Shown here: in pieces, positions 8,794 to 16,999 of the stretch | Layout: each line of letters begins with the position of its first letter | Position numbering within the stretch: the first letter of the stretch is position 1 | DNA from: a virus | Direction: 5' to 3' (one strand) | IMG/VR virus record: IMGVR_UViG_3300021371_000017 | Coordinates: 1 to 56,850 of that record | DNA length: 56,850 bases | Program-made: the position numbers and the translations under genes | The notes under the pieces: generated by a model | What the model was told of the DNA's origin: nothing | Databases searched by the model: none | What the model saw: only the letters and a program-made list of their open reading frames with translations

Positions 8794-8801
8794 TATTTAT
8801 C
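8794..8801 (+). promoter_or_regulatory. TATTTATC, near-match to the candidate late motif
   Basis: The context AATATTTATCAATAATG ends at the ATG of the next gene (8806). If the motif acts as a -10 element, transcription would begin at or just after the start codon, so either the message is nearly leaderless or the element has another role. The same AATATTTATCAATAA string occurs before the sheath gene. Confidence 0.3.
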
Positions 8802-8805
8802 AATA

Positions 8806-9321
8806 ATGAGTAATAGAAAGGTTCCAATTACAAGATTAGAAAAGTTTTTCGGGGCGGAAGACTTTGAGTTAGATATCGCAATGGGTCGAGAATGGCTTGA
8901 GGGTGATATGAATTTTAGGTTAGTTTTATATAGAATCGACCAACAAAAAACAGTAACTGATGATGTTTACGGTGAAACCGTAGAAGACGGAGTAAAGTTC
9001 CATCCTCCCGTTGAATTTAGGGGGTACGTCCAAATAGAACAACCTGAAAATCAAAATTACGGTAATAGTAACATGACACAAATGGAGCCGGGTAACTTAA
9101 AGGTTGGCGTATATCAAACGACTTTAGATGAGTTAGAAATAGATATTAATTATGGTGATTATATAGGTTACTATGAGACTGAATCTCGTGTTAGATACTA
9201 CTCGGTATCTAATGACGGAAGAGTCACGAGTGATAATAAACATACTTATGGTGGTTACAAACCTTATTATAGGTCAATTACTGCATCACCTGTTAGTGAA
9301 AATGAATTTAGAGGATTATGA
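8806..9321 (+). CDS. Head-tail connector candidate, first gene of the tail operon
   Basis: 171 residues, hydrophilic, with beta-rich middle (VEFRGYVQIEQP, then LKVGVYQTTLDELEIDINYGDYIGYY) and no membrane segment. It is the first plus-strand gene after the divergent island and ends in ATGA overlap with the next gene. The position upstream of a gp15-like and sheath gene is where T4-like phages carry neck genes (gp14 region), which is the only basis for the call. No sequence family is confidently recognised. Confidence 0.5.
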   Translation: MSNRKVPITRLEKFFGAEDFELDIAMGREWLEGDMNFRLVLYRIDQQKTVTDDVYGETVEDGVKFHPPVEFRGYVQIEQPENQNYGNSNMTQMEPGNLKVGVYQTTLDELEIDINYGDYIGYYETESRVRYYSVSNDGRVTSDNKHTYGGYKPYYRSITASPVSENEFRGL

Positions 9322-9791
9322 ATAGATATCTATTAAAAGAAATTAATAAAATGAAGACTCATATGGGTTTAATTATTGAACAGGAGGAAGAATTAACTCC
9401 TGAGGATTTAACTGGTTTGAGGGTTATGGTATATTATAACTTACATAAACATACATTTTCAGTGACTTATGGGGGTAGGGTAATTTTGTATGCCGACTAC
9501 GTTAAATTAAGAAATGTAGAGTTTAGGGTAAGAAAGGGGGGAAAAGACAAAGTAAGACAAGAAATGAGAAAGAACGTACACGCATTTGTTATTGGTGATT
9601 TAGTTGACTATTGTCAGTTCCCTTGTGAAGAAATGCCCGCAGAAACTAATGATAACGTAATCACATATAACCCATACAAATACGATTCATTTGTTAAAAA
9701 AGATAGCGAAGAACCAATTTATAACGCAAATGAGATTGATATGATTAATACTCGAAATAAAATCTTCCATATAAATGAAATAGTAATCTAA
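9318..9791 (+). CDS. Conserved-looking phage protein with N-terminal leader motif
   Basis: 157 residues, ATG overlapping the upstream stop (ATGA). Residues 6-24 hold LKEI, eleven residues, then EQEE, a pattern that occurs with identical spacing at the start of the 206-residue protein at 31070. The core (GLRVMVYYNLHKHTFSVTYG about 33-52, then KNVHAFVIGD about 85-94) resembles a small domain I recall from T4-like marine phages, without known function. The leader could be a targeting or prohead-protease-processed peptide; this is inference. The stop overlaps the next ATG by one base. Confidence 0.6.
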   Translation: MNRYLLKEINKMKTHMGLIIEQEEELTPEDLTGLRVMVYYNLHKHTFSVTYGGRVILYADYVKLRNVEFRVRKGGKDKVRQEMRKNVHAFVIGDLVDYCQFPCEEMPAETNDNVITYNPYKYDSFVKKDSEEPIYNANEIDMINTRNKIFHINEIVI

Positions 9792-10840
9792 TGTCATTTC
9801 CTAAAAAAATAAAAAAACATCTACCTTTAACTCCTGATAAAATTTTATTAGAGAGGAGGGAGCAACTACTGGAATATATTCAAAAAGATGGTACATATTT
9901 ACCTAAGAGTGTTTTACATGCTGACTTAGATAGGGGTATGTTAGATTTTGTTAAGAACGATTTAGAGATGACTGCAGAGGGTAAAAAAGTTAACCCTGTT
10001 GATATTATTATTACAACTCAAAACTGGTCTCAGTTTGCTGAGACTTGGGATTTTCAGAACTTAGATAAAAACATCAAACCACCATTTATTGCGACTGTAA
10101 GAAATCCAGACGTTAAGTACGGTACCAACCCTTCACTACAGTACACCATACCAAACAGAAAACAATTTTACTACGCTAAGGTTCCAACGTGGGACGGTCA
10201 AAGAAAAGGAATGGATATTTATAAAATCCCTCAACCCGTACCTGTAGATATTACGTATAATATAAAAATATTTTGTACTAAAATGCGACACTTGAATGAG
10301 TTTAACAAATTAGTTTTACAGAAATTTTCTTCAAGACAAGCTTATACATTTGTTAAGGGTCATTACGTTCCTATAATTTTAAATGGTATATCTGATGAGT
10401 CAGTATTGGATATTGAAAAAAGGAAGTACTACGTTCAAAACTATGAGTTCTTAATGATGGGTTTTTTAATTGACGAGGAAGAGTTCCAAGTTTCTCCGGC
10501 AATTAGTAGGGCATTAACATTATATGAAGTGGAGACGGGGACACAATCAAGAAGGGCTAGAAAAAACCCACCTAATCCTCAGAACTTCGACATAGATATT
10601 TTATTTATGTCGGGAATTAATAGTTTATCTGAAAAATATCCATATACCATAGACCTAACTTTTTTGTCGACAGATAACGTCGATGAGTTTTCAGTATATA
10701 TTAACGACAATTATATGGGAGATGATTTAAGTAATATACAGGTTAACACCAATGACATCATTAAGTTCGATGTCGTTAAAATAGATGACAGTAAGGATTC
10801 CACTATTAAGACAAAAGCACACATACCCTATAGTAATTAA
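9791..10840 (+). CDS. gp15-like tail terminator / sheath stabiliser candidate
   Basis: 349 residues. The central part (YTIPNRKQFYYAKVPTW about 118-134, then VPVDITYNIKIFCTKMRH about 151-168) followed by a helix and a strand is the arrangement I associate with T4 gp15-type tail completion proteins, which cap tube and sheath. The gene directly precedes the sheath gene, as expected for that role. T4 gp15 is 272 residues, so this one is longer, with a hydrophilic C-terminal extension. It ends exactly beside a converging small gene on the other strand. Assignment is by pattern and position. Confidence 0.55.
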   Translation: MSFPKKIKKHLPLTPDKILLERREQLLEYIQKDGTYLPKSVLHADLDRGMLDFVKNDLEMTAEGKKVNPVDIIITTQNWSQFAETWDFQNLDKNIKPPFIATVRNPDVKYGTNPSLQYTIPNRKQFYYAKVPTWDGQRKGMDIYKIPQPVPVDITYNIKIFCTKMRHLNEFNKLVLQKFSSRQAYTFVKGHYVPIILNGISDESVLDIEKRKYYVQNYEFLMMGFLIDEEEFQVSPAISRALTLYEVETGTQSRRARKNPPNPQNFDIDILFMSGINSLSEKYPYTIDLTFLSTDNVDEFSVYINDNYMGDDLSNIQVNTNDIIKFDVVKIDDSKDSTIKTKAHIPYSN

Positions 10841-10990
10841 TTATTCACCATAGATGTCGATTTCTTCTTTACAGTTTTCTTCAATAAGTTTTTCAATAAA
10901 CTTAAACATTTTTAATCCGTTTTTTTGACAGTGTTTTTTCAACATATCATGTGATTCTTCAGATATTTTTAAATTCTTTATTTTTATCAT
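10841..10990 (-). CDS. 49-residue ribbon-helix-helix-like small protein
   Basis: Minus-strand ORF with ATG at 10990 and TAA at 10841-10843, immediately abutting the stop of the plus-strand gene. Translation starts MIKIKNLKISEESHDML and continues with HCQKNGLKMFKFIEKLIEE. A basic N-terminal strand followed by two helices, with SEESHDMLKKHC and LKMFKFIEKLI, is the usual layout of Arc/CopG-type ribbon-helix-helix proteins, though the sequence is too short for certainty. It would be the only minus-strand gene inside the tail operon. A DNA-binding or regulatory role is inferred. Confidence 0.6.
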   Translation of the reverse strand: MIKIKNLKISEESHDMLKKHCQKNGLKMFKFIEKLIEENCKEEIDIYGE

Positions 10991-11089
10991 TTAAGAAAGG
11001 TTTTTAAAAAGGTAGAAAAAAGTAAGAAATTTTTCATACTTGTAAATAAATATAACGCCATAACATTTGTCGTTTGGTTTTTTCTATAA

Positions 11090-11097
11090 TATTTATC
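11090..11097 (+). promoter_or_regulatory. TATTTATC, candidate late motif before the sheath gene
   Basis: Within ATAATATTTATCAATAAAATAAAT, about 30 bases before the sheath ATG, in the 138-base gene-free stretch between the small minus gene and the sheath gene. The rest of that stretch is A/T-rich with no hairpin that I can see. Confidence 0.4.
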
Positions 11098-11128
11098 AAT
11101 AAAATAAATAAAAAGAAAAATAATTAAT

Positions 11129-14100
11129 ATGGCAGCAGAAAAAGTATTCGTATCTCCAGGTGTATATACATCAGAAAGAGATTTAAGTTTTGTGGCTCAA
11201 AGTGTCGGTGTAACGACTTTAGGTGTCGTCGGTGAAACCTTATCAGGTCCGGCGTTCGAACCTATCTTCATAACAAACTTTGATGAGTTTACCGCATTTT
11301 TTGGGGGGACAGAACCAACTAAATTTGTAAACACACAGATTCCAAAATATGAGGCGGCGTATATTGCCAAAGCCTACTTACAACAATCCAATCAACTTTT
11401 TGTGACTCGTGTCTTAGGTTTATCAGGATACGATGCTGGACCATCATGGTCAATATCAACGGTGGGTAACGTAAATAAATCATTAATTACTCCTAAAGAT
11501 TCTGACGGAATTGCTTATACAATAAGTTTTAGTGGTGTATCAGGTAATAGTAGTTCAACTGAAATTACTGATTTTAGTAACTTACCTTCATCTATAAAAA
11601 GTGTGTTCGGATTACCTTATACAACATTTTCAGGTAATATATCAACATTACAGGACAACTTTGAATCTGCGGTTTATCAAAGCATTGTTAACCCCGTCAG
11701 TTCAGGAGCCACATCATTTATGTTTGGTACTGTTAGTGGCGAAACTTATGACGCAATAACTGGAGCTTCGGGAACATGGACAGGTACAACTAACGTATTG
11801 GGTGTGGATGGTCTTACCATTGATACCGCAGATTTTGAAGCGTCTGAAAATGATTCATGGTATTACGCTTTATTCCCATATAATAGTGGTACAGGTGAAT
11901 ACAGTGGTGTTGGTTTTGGATTGTCTATCACAGGATTAACAAATACTGTAGGTAACAATTATACAGGTGTGGGTGTTGTATATACTACCACATATACAGG
12001 AACACCAATCACTGATTACCATAATATGGTTGTTAGTACACTAAGGTCAAGAGGGATATCAACAACTAGTAATTCTAATAATCCCGATTACGAAGTTTCA
12101 GGATTAACCAATGTAACAATTAACTCTACAGGAGTATATTCAGGAATAACTAATAATCCATTCTCTAATTTCCAAATTTCAGGTATAACAAACGACTCAG
12201 AGATATTTACGTTCAACACATCACTTTCTTTAAGTGACCCTAACTTTATAAGTAAAGTGTTAGGTCAAAGTAATTTTTCTAAACCAAGTAATGAAATTCC
12301 ATTATTTGTCGAGGAAATTTATTATAACTTATTAAATACAGGATACAAAGAAGGTAAGATTAGAGGATTAAATACTACTTTATTAGGATTACAAAGTGCG
12401 AGAGAAGATGTTGATAATACAGGTATCGGATGGTACTTAGATAGGTATCAAACCCCCTCTACACCATATTTAGTTTCAGAATTAAGAGGTAATGAAGTTT
12501 CCGACTTATTTAAAGTTATTTCAATCTCAGACGGTAACTCGGCGAACAGAGAGATTAAAGTCTCTATAATGAATATATCATTTAATAACCTAACCTTTGA
12601 CGTTGTCGTTAGAAGTTTTTATGATACCGATTCTAACCCAATCGTATTAGAAAAATTCACAAACTGTACCATGGATATAAATCTTAATAGTTATGTGGCT
12701 AAAAAAATCGGTACAGCTAATGGAGATTTTGAGTTAAAGTCAAGATATATTATGTTAGAAGTAAATGAAGAGGCTCCGTCCGATTCATTACCTTGTGGTT
12801 TTAAAGGTTACCAAACTCGACAGTACAGTAGTTATAAATCACCACACCTACTTTATAAGACTAAGTATGATACTCCAGGTGAGGTGTTATTTAACCCTCC
12901 TTTTGGGTCTTCTAATGGAGATAACTTAACAAGAAGTGCGGGTGATAACCCAAGAAGAGTTTTCTTAGGTGTATCGAATACTGTCGGTATTGATGTCGAC
13001 TTTACCTCTTATAAGGGTAAACAAAATCCGACTAACTTATCTACCGCTACTGAGTCATCTCCGTGGGCGGAATTAACAAAAGGATATCATATGGACTCAG
13101 GAGCGACTGTAGTTCTAATCCCATCTCAGTATGTAACTTCGGGTGAAACTGCGTTTGAGGTTGGTGACGCATCATTCGATAGTGAACCTAACGAAGATAG
13201 TCCATATTACAGATTAAATTCTCGTAAATTTACATTAGTTCCTACTGGAGGATTTGATGGATGGGATATCTATCGAGAGTCTCGTACTAATGGAGATACA
13301 TTTATATTAGGTAATAATGGATATCTACGTGGAGCGGCACCATCAGTCAGATTCCCAAGTGCAACAGGATGGGGGGCGTTTAAAACAATTGTTGGTCCAG
13401 ATAAACAAGATTGGGGTAATACTGACTATTATGCTTACTTATGGGGTCAGTGGACTTTTGTTAACCCTGAAGCTGTAAATATTAATGTGTTTACTACTTC
13501 AGGTATAGATTATGTTAATAACTCAAACTTAGTAGAGGAGGCGATTGATATGATTGAAACGGATAGAGCGGACTCAATTTATATCTGTACCACACCTGAC
13601 TATAACATGTTTGTTAATACTACGTCTAATTTTACAACTGACTTTATTTACCCACAAGAAGCGACCGAAAACTTAGAAGATACTGGAATTGACTCTAACT
13701 ATACTGCAACTTATTACCCATGGATTCTTACAAGAGATACTGTTAATAACACACAGATTTACTTACCACCTACCGCTGAAGTTGTTAGAAACTTAGCGTT
13801 AACAGATAATATATCATTCCCATGGTTCGCATCCGCGGGTTATACAAGAGGTTTAGTAAATGGTATTAAAGCTCGTAAGAAGTTAACTCAAGATGATAGA
13901 GACATTCTATATAAAGGTAGAATCAACCCAATCGCAACTTTCTCAGATGTTGGTACAGTAATATGGGGTAATAAAACTACTCAAGTTAAACAGTCAGCAC
14001 TCGACAGAATCAATGTTAGAAGATTGTTATTACAAGCTCGTAAGTTGATTTCAGCAGTAGCGGTAAGACTATTGTTCGAACAGAATGATGACCAAGTAAG

Positions 14101-14314
14101 ACAAGAATTCTTGGACTCAGTAAACCCAATCTTAGATTCTATCAGAAGAGATAGAGGTTTGATTGACTTTAGAGTTGTCGTTCAGAACACTCCTGAAGAT
14201 TTAGATAATAACACCTTAGTAGGTAAAATATATCTAAAACCAACAAGAGCGTTAGAATTCATCGATATAGAATTCTTAATTACTCCGACAGGTGCATCAT
14301 TTGAGGATATCTGA
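11129..14314 (+). CDS. Tail sheath protein (gp18-like)
   Basis: 1061 residues. The N-terminus (VFVSPGVYTSERDLSF at 6-21, then a GVVGETLSGPAF strand) and the C-terminal region (GLIDFRVVVQNTPEDLDNNT near 1007-1026, then VGKIYLKPTRALEFI) are the conserved ends of contractile tail sheath proteins that join neighbouring subunits. The middle, about residues 110-650, is Ser/Thr/Gly-rich and beta-like and probably forms surface-exposed extra domains, since T4 gp18 has only 659 residues. The gene has its own candidate late motif and is followed by a strong terminator, consistent with high expression of a protein needed in many copies. Confidence 0.95.
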   Translation: MAAEKVFVSPGVYTSERDLSFVAQSVGVTTLGVVGETLSGPAFEPIFITNFDEFTAFFGGTEPTKFVNTQIPKYEAAYIAKAYLQQSNQLFVTRVLGLSGYDAGPSWSISTVGNVNKSLITPKDSDGIAYTISFSGVSGNSSSTEITDFSNLPSSIKSVFGLPYTTFSGNISTLQDNFESAVYQSIVNPVSSGATSFMFGTVSGETYDAITGASGTWTGTTNVLGVDGLTIDTADFEASENDSWYYALFPYNSGTGEYSGVGFGLSITGLTNTVGNNYTGVGVVYTTTYTGTPITDYHNMVVSTLRSRGISTTSNSNNPDYEVSGLTNVTINSTGVYSGITNNPFSNFQISGITNDSEIFTFNTSLSLSDPNFISKVLGQSNFSKPSNEIPLFVEEIYYNLLNTGYKEGKIRGLNTTLLGLQSAREDVDNTGIGWYLDRYQTPSTPYLVSELRGNEVSDLFKVISISDGNSANREIKVSIMNISFNNLTFDVVVRSFYDTDSNPIVLEKFTNCTMDINLNSYVAKKIGTANGDFELKSRYIMLEVNEEAPSDSLPCGFKGYQTRQYSSYKSPHLLYKTKYDTPGEVLFNPPFGSSNGDNLTRSAGDNPRRVFLGVSNTVGIDVDFTSYKGKQNPTNLSTATESSPWAELTKGYHMDSGATVVLIPSQYVTSGETAFEVGDASFDSEPNEDSPYYRLNSRKFTLVPTGGFDGWDIYRESRTNGDTFILGNNGYLRGAAPSVRFPSATGWGAFKTIVGPDKQDWGNTDYYAYLWGQWTFVNPEAVNINVFTTSGIDYVNNSNLVEEAIDMIETDRADSIYICTTPDYNMFVNTTSNFTTDFIYPQEATENLEDTGIDSNYTATYYPWILTRDTVNNTQIYLPPTAEVVRNLALTDNISFPWFASAGYTRGLVNGIKARKKLTQDDRDILYKGRINPIATFSDVGTVIWGNKTTQVKQSALDRINVRRLLLQARKLISAVAVRLLFEQNDDQVRQEFLDSVNPILDSIRRDRGLIDFRVVVQNTPEDLDNNTLVGKIYLKPTRALEFIDIEFLITPTGASFEDI

Positions 14315-14322
14315 TATTTATT

Positions 14323-14354
14323 AAATGGGGGGTACAAAAGTATCCCCCATTTTT
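14323..14354 (+). terminator. Rho-independent terminator after the sheath gene
   Basis: AAATGGGGGGTAC and GTATCCCCCATTT pair over 13 bp (one G-T) around an AAAA loop, and the right arm runs on into T residues. It starts 8 bases after the sheath stop codon. It is the strongest hairpin seen in the window. Confidence 0.9.
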
Positions 14355-14388
14355 AGCCATATAATTAAACGTTTAATAAAATAAAAAA

Positions 14389-14526
14389 ATGGAATTTAAA
14401 AAAAAATTACTAAGAGAGTCATTACAAATTAATGGTAATGGAGTTAAGACCTATTCTGAAAAACCTCAAAATATTGTTTTGACGGAATCACAATTAGAGA
14501 GATTAATTGAAAATCTAAATAATTAA
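14389..14526 (+). CDS. Small 45-residue protein with LTESQLERLIE motif
   Basis: ATG at 14389, TAA at 14524-14526. The product begins MEFKKKLLRES and ends with NIVLTESQLERLIENLNN. The last part is a short amphipathic helix of the form LTExQLxRLI that I recall from short peptides and protein termini in T4-like phages of Bacteroidota, function unknown. It lies between the sheath terminator and the HAD-like gene, with 5 bases between its stop and the next ATG, so the two are probably coupled. It is lysine- and asparagine-rich and lacks membrane segments. Confidence 0.55.
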   Translation: MEFKKKLLRESLQINGNGVKTYSEKPQNIVLTESQLERLIENLNN

Positions 14527-14531
14527 AATAC

Positions 14532-15383
14532 ATGAGTCTAAGAAGTATTATACATCAAAGTCTTAATAAATTATTTATAAGTGAAGGTATCGAAGACGGT
14601 CAACCTGACTTAAAGTATTATGCTTTTGACTGGGATGATAATATTGTCGTTATGCCGACTCGAATAATTTTAAAAACTGATGAAGGTAATGAGATAGGTA
14701 TGTCTACTGAAGATTTTGCCGAATATCGACAAAAGATTGGTGTGGAGCCTTTTGAATATAATAATGAGACTGTTGTAGGTTATTCCGAAAATCCCTATCG
14801 TAATTTTGGAGTAGATGGTGATAAGAAATTTATAGTGGACTCTTTATTAGCTTCTCCAGGTCCTTCATGGAATGATTTTGTGGAATGTATTAACGGAGGT
14901 TCTATATTTGCAATTATTACTGCTAGAGGTCACACTCCGTCAGTGTTAAGAGACTCTATTTATAACCTTATTGTTACAAACCACAATGGAATAGACTCAA
15001 GTAAGTTAGTAGAAAACTTAAAAAAATATCGGGATTTATCAGGAGAACTTATGAAAGACGACCAACTTTTAATAAAAGAATATTTAGATATGAATAAATA
15101 TTATCCTGTTACTTATGGTGAGGGGTCGGCCTCTAATCCGGAGGAAGGTAAGATAAAAGCGTTAAGAGAGTTTATTAATTACGTTAAATACCAAAGTAAA
15201 AAATTAGGTCAAAAAGTATCATTTACTAATGATGTGAGTAATAACTTTGTACCTCAAATAGGATTTTCTGATGACGACCCAGGAAATATAGAATCTATAA
15301 AAACATTTTTAGATAAAGAATATAAAGATGAAAGCCCAGTAAAAACTTATTTAACTAAAGGAGGAGAAAAAAAAGAAGTTTAA
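14532..15383 (+). CDS. HAD-superfamily phosphatase-like protein with cleavable-looking N-terminus
   Basis: 283 residues. HAD motifs: FDWDDN at 32-37 (nucleophile D33, acid D35), T130 in IITARGHTP, lysines K207/K209, and acidic motif FSDDDPGN at 245-252. This supports an active haloacid-dehalogenase-type phosphohydrolase; the substrate (nucleotide, polynucleotide end or protein) cannot be read. The first 18 residues form a basic amphipathic helix ending LFISE|G, very like the T4 capsid-targeting peptide that ends EFIAE|A and is cut by the prohead protease. The same ISE|GI string is in the SOD fusion. It sits between sheath and tube genes, so it is likely to be made late. Packaging in the head is inference. 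Confidence 0.75.
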   Translation: MSLRSIIHQSLNKLFISEGIEDGQPDLKYYAFDWDDNIVVMPTRIILKTDEGNEIGMSTEDFAEYRQKIGVEPFEYNNETVVGYSENPYRNFGVDGDKKFIVDSLLASPGPSWNDFVECINGGSIFAIITARGHTPSVLRDSIYNLIVTNHNGIDSSKLVENLKKYRDLSGELMKDDQLLIKEYLDMNKYYPVTYGEGSASNPEEGKIKALREFINYVKYQSKKLGQKVSFTNDVSNNFVPQIGFSDDDPGNIESIKTFLDKEYKDESPVKTYLTKGGEKKEV

Positions 15384-15461
15384 AAATTCTAGTTTCTAAT
15401 CTCTAGTTAAGGATTTTACAATTAAAAAAGTAAAAGTAAAGAGAAAAAAGTTTAACACTGA

Positions 15462-15469
15462 TATTTATA
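15462..15469 (+). promoter_or_regulatory. Candidate late promoter motif TATTTATA before the tail tube gene
   Basis: Exact core in GATATTTATAATAAAATAAAC, 35 bases before the tube ATG. The 121-base gap between the HAD-like and tube genes otherwise shows only A-rich sequence. Confidence 0.45.
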
Positions 15470-15504
15470 ATAAAATAAACAACGAAATTTAAAACCAAAA
15501 TACA

Positions 15505-15993
15505 ATGGCTGATTTATTAATGAAAATGCCCGTACCGTATGAACCGAAAAGAAAAAATAGATTTGTTCTAAGTTTTCCTTCATCATTGGGTATTAACTCT
15601 TGGTATGTTGAGTCCACATCTAGACCTAACGTCCAAATTAACGCAACTGAGATTCCTTTCTTAAACACATCTACTTATGTTGCTGGTAGATTTACTTGGA
15701 ATACGATAAACGTGACGTTTAGAGACCCCATAGGACCATCGGCAGCACAAGCCTTAATGGAATGGGTAAGATTAACCTCAGAGTCCGTTACAGGTCGTAT
15801 GGGATACGCAGCTGGTTATAAGAAAGACCTAGACCTTGAAATGTTAGACCCTACAGGAGTTGCGGTTGAAAAATGGATTCTACAGGGTACTTTCTTAACT
15901 GATGTTAATTTTGATAGTTTGGGATATAGTGATGACGCATTGGCAACAATTACAGCGACATTACGTCCTGATAGATGTATTTTGGTTTACTAA
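15505..15993 (+). CDS. Tail tube protein (gp19-like)
   Basis: 162 residues, the same size as T4 gp19 (163). It begins MADLLMKMPVPYEPKRKNRF and has the tube-family pattern: an N-terminal strand leading into NRFVLSFP, then SWYVESTSRPNVQ, a central NTINVTFRDPIGPSAAQALMEW helix entry, and the C-terminal GTFLTDVNFDSLGYSDD region that ends in strands. The protein polymerises into the hollow tube that is inside the sheath and passes DNA. A candidate late motif precedes it and a strong terminator follows, as with the sheath gene. Confidence 0.92.
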   Translation: MADLLMKMPVPYEPKRKNRFVLSFPSSLGINSWYVESTSRPNVQINATEIPFLNTSTYVAGRFTWNTINVTFRDPIGPSAAQALMEWVRLTSESVTGRMGYAAGYKKDLDLEMLDPTGVAVEKWILQGTFLTDVNFDSLGYSDDALATITATLRPDRCILVY

Positions 15994-16027
15994 TACTATT
16001 GAAAAAAAAATAATAGTTTATATAATT

Positions 16028-16060
16028 AACCATAGGGTTTATTCCCTATGGTTTTTTTTT
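16028..16060 (+). terminator. Rho-independent terminator after the tail tube gene
   Basis: AACCATAGGG and CCCTATGGTT pair over 10 bp around TTTATT, followed by a run of eight or more T. It ends about 10 bases before the next ATG (16071), so the following gene must depend on read-through or on a promoter not recognised here. Confidence 0.9.
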
Positions 16061-16070
16061 ACACAAAAAT

Positions 16071-16826
16071 ATGGACGAAGCGAAACAATATGGACAACAA
16101 GACTTTAATTTACCACATGACGTGGTAACACTTCCCTCGCAGGGTAAGTTTTATAAAAACAAAAAAAAGAGTCTTAAAATTGGATATCTGACAGCTCAGG
16201 ATGAAAATATTTTGGTATCTGCCGGAAACGGTAAAAATCCAAACATTATAAATGATTTAGTTAAAAATAAGATATATGAACCAGACATTAAGGTTAATGA
16301 CTTATTAGAAGGTGATTTAGAAGCTATTTTAATATTTTTGAGAAACACAGCGTTTGGTCCCGATTATAATTTTACATTAAGAGACCCTAAAACTAATAAT
16401 TCATTTGAACATACGGTTCGTCTCGATGAGCTAAATTTCAAAAAACTTGAAAAAGAACCCGAAGAAGACGGGACATTTACATTTAAACTACCTAAGTCAG
16501 GAAATATGGTAAAATGTAAACTACTTACGGTAGGAGAAGTACAGGAACTTAACGATATGTTAGAGAAGTACCCAAACAATGTTACGGCCCCCATAGTAAC
16601 CAATAGGTTATCAAAACAAATAGTAAGTGTAGACAACAACACCGATAGAGAGTTTATAACAAGCTTCGTCATAAAATTACCAATTATGGATTCTAAATTC
16701 ATAAGAAATAGCCTTTCTAATTCGGAACCAAAATTAGACTTAGAAAGGAGTTTAAACGCCCCGTCAGGAGAAGAGTTGACAGTTAGAGTCACCTTTGGGG
16801 TGGAGTTTTTTCGGCCTTTCTTCTGA
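16071..16826 (+). CDS. gp26-family protein in tail assembly chaperone position
   Basis: 251 residues. LPSQGKFY at 21-28, then a TAQDENIL segment, LLEGDLEAILIFLRNTAFGP (about 83-102) and the LTVGEVQEL stretch match the T4 gp26-type baseplate family (Pfam T4_baseplate) as I remember it. It lies between the tube and tape-measure genes, where contractile and siphophages keep tail assembly chaperones. Near its end the codons GAG TTT TTT CGG precede an overlapping +1-frame ORF that has no ATG; a frameshift there would give a 308-residue product. Its ordinary C-terminus is VEFFRPFF. Direct role, chaperone or hub component, remains open. Confidence 0.75.
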   Translation: MDEAKQYGQQDFNLPHDVVTLPSQGKFYKNKKKSLKIGYLTAQDENILVSAGNGKNPNIINDLVKNKIYEPDIKVNDLLEGDLEAILIFLRNTAFGPDYNFTLRDPKTNNSFEHTVRLDELNFKKLEKEPEEDGTFTFKLPKSGNMVKCKLLTVGEVQELNDMLEKYPNNVTAPIVTNRLSKQIVSVDNNTDREFITSFVIKLPIMDSKFIRNSLSNSEPKLDLERSLNAPSGEELTVRVTFGVEFFRPFF

Positions 16827-16998
16827 ATCTAGGGTATCTGTGCTTGATGAAATATATTACTTAACTCGTCATGCAAATTTTTCTTATAACGACTTAATTA
16901 ATATGCCTACATACGAAAGAAAATACTTTATAGGAAAGTTAGTTGAGGAATTTGATAAACGAAAACAACAGTCCGAAAAAGTAAAATCTAAAAGATAA
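16795..16998 (+). CDS. Overlapping +1-frame ORF, likely frameshift extension of the gp26-like protein
   Basis: This frame is open from 16780 to the stop at 16996-16998. It has no ATG before the conserved-looking core EIYYLTRHANFSYNDLIN; the first possible starts are TTG at 16795 and GTG at 16838. The core, with MPTYERKYFIGKLVEEFDKR, resembles the T-domain of G/GT-type tail chaperones (short helices with an aromatic H-x-N/G-F/Y turn). It is 24 bases upstream of the tape-measure gene. The simplest reading is production by +1 shift at TTT TTT C (16806-16812), because tRNA-Phe would re-pair on TTC; initiation at TTG is the alternative. Confidence 0.6.
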   Translation: MGWSFFGLSSESRVSVLDEIYYLTRHANFSYNDLINMPTYERKYFIGKLVEEFDKRKQQSEKVKSKR

Positions 16999-16999
16999 G

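Noticed and set aside
14315-14322. TATTTATT after the sheath stop as a promoter
   Set aside because: It directly precedes the terminator stem, so any transcript would be ended at once.
15902-16108. 68-residue plus-strand ORF across the tube gene end
   Set aside because: It covers the tube C-terminus in another frame and runs through the terminator hairpin.
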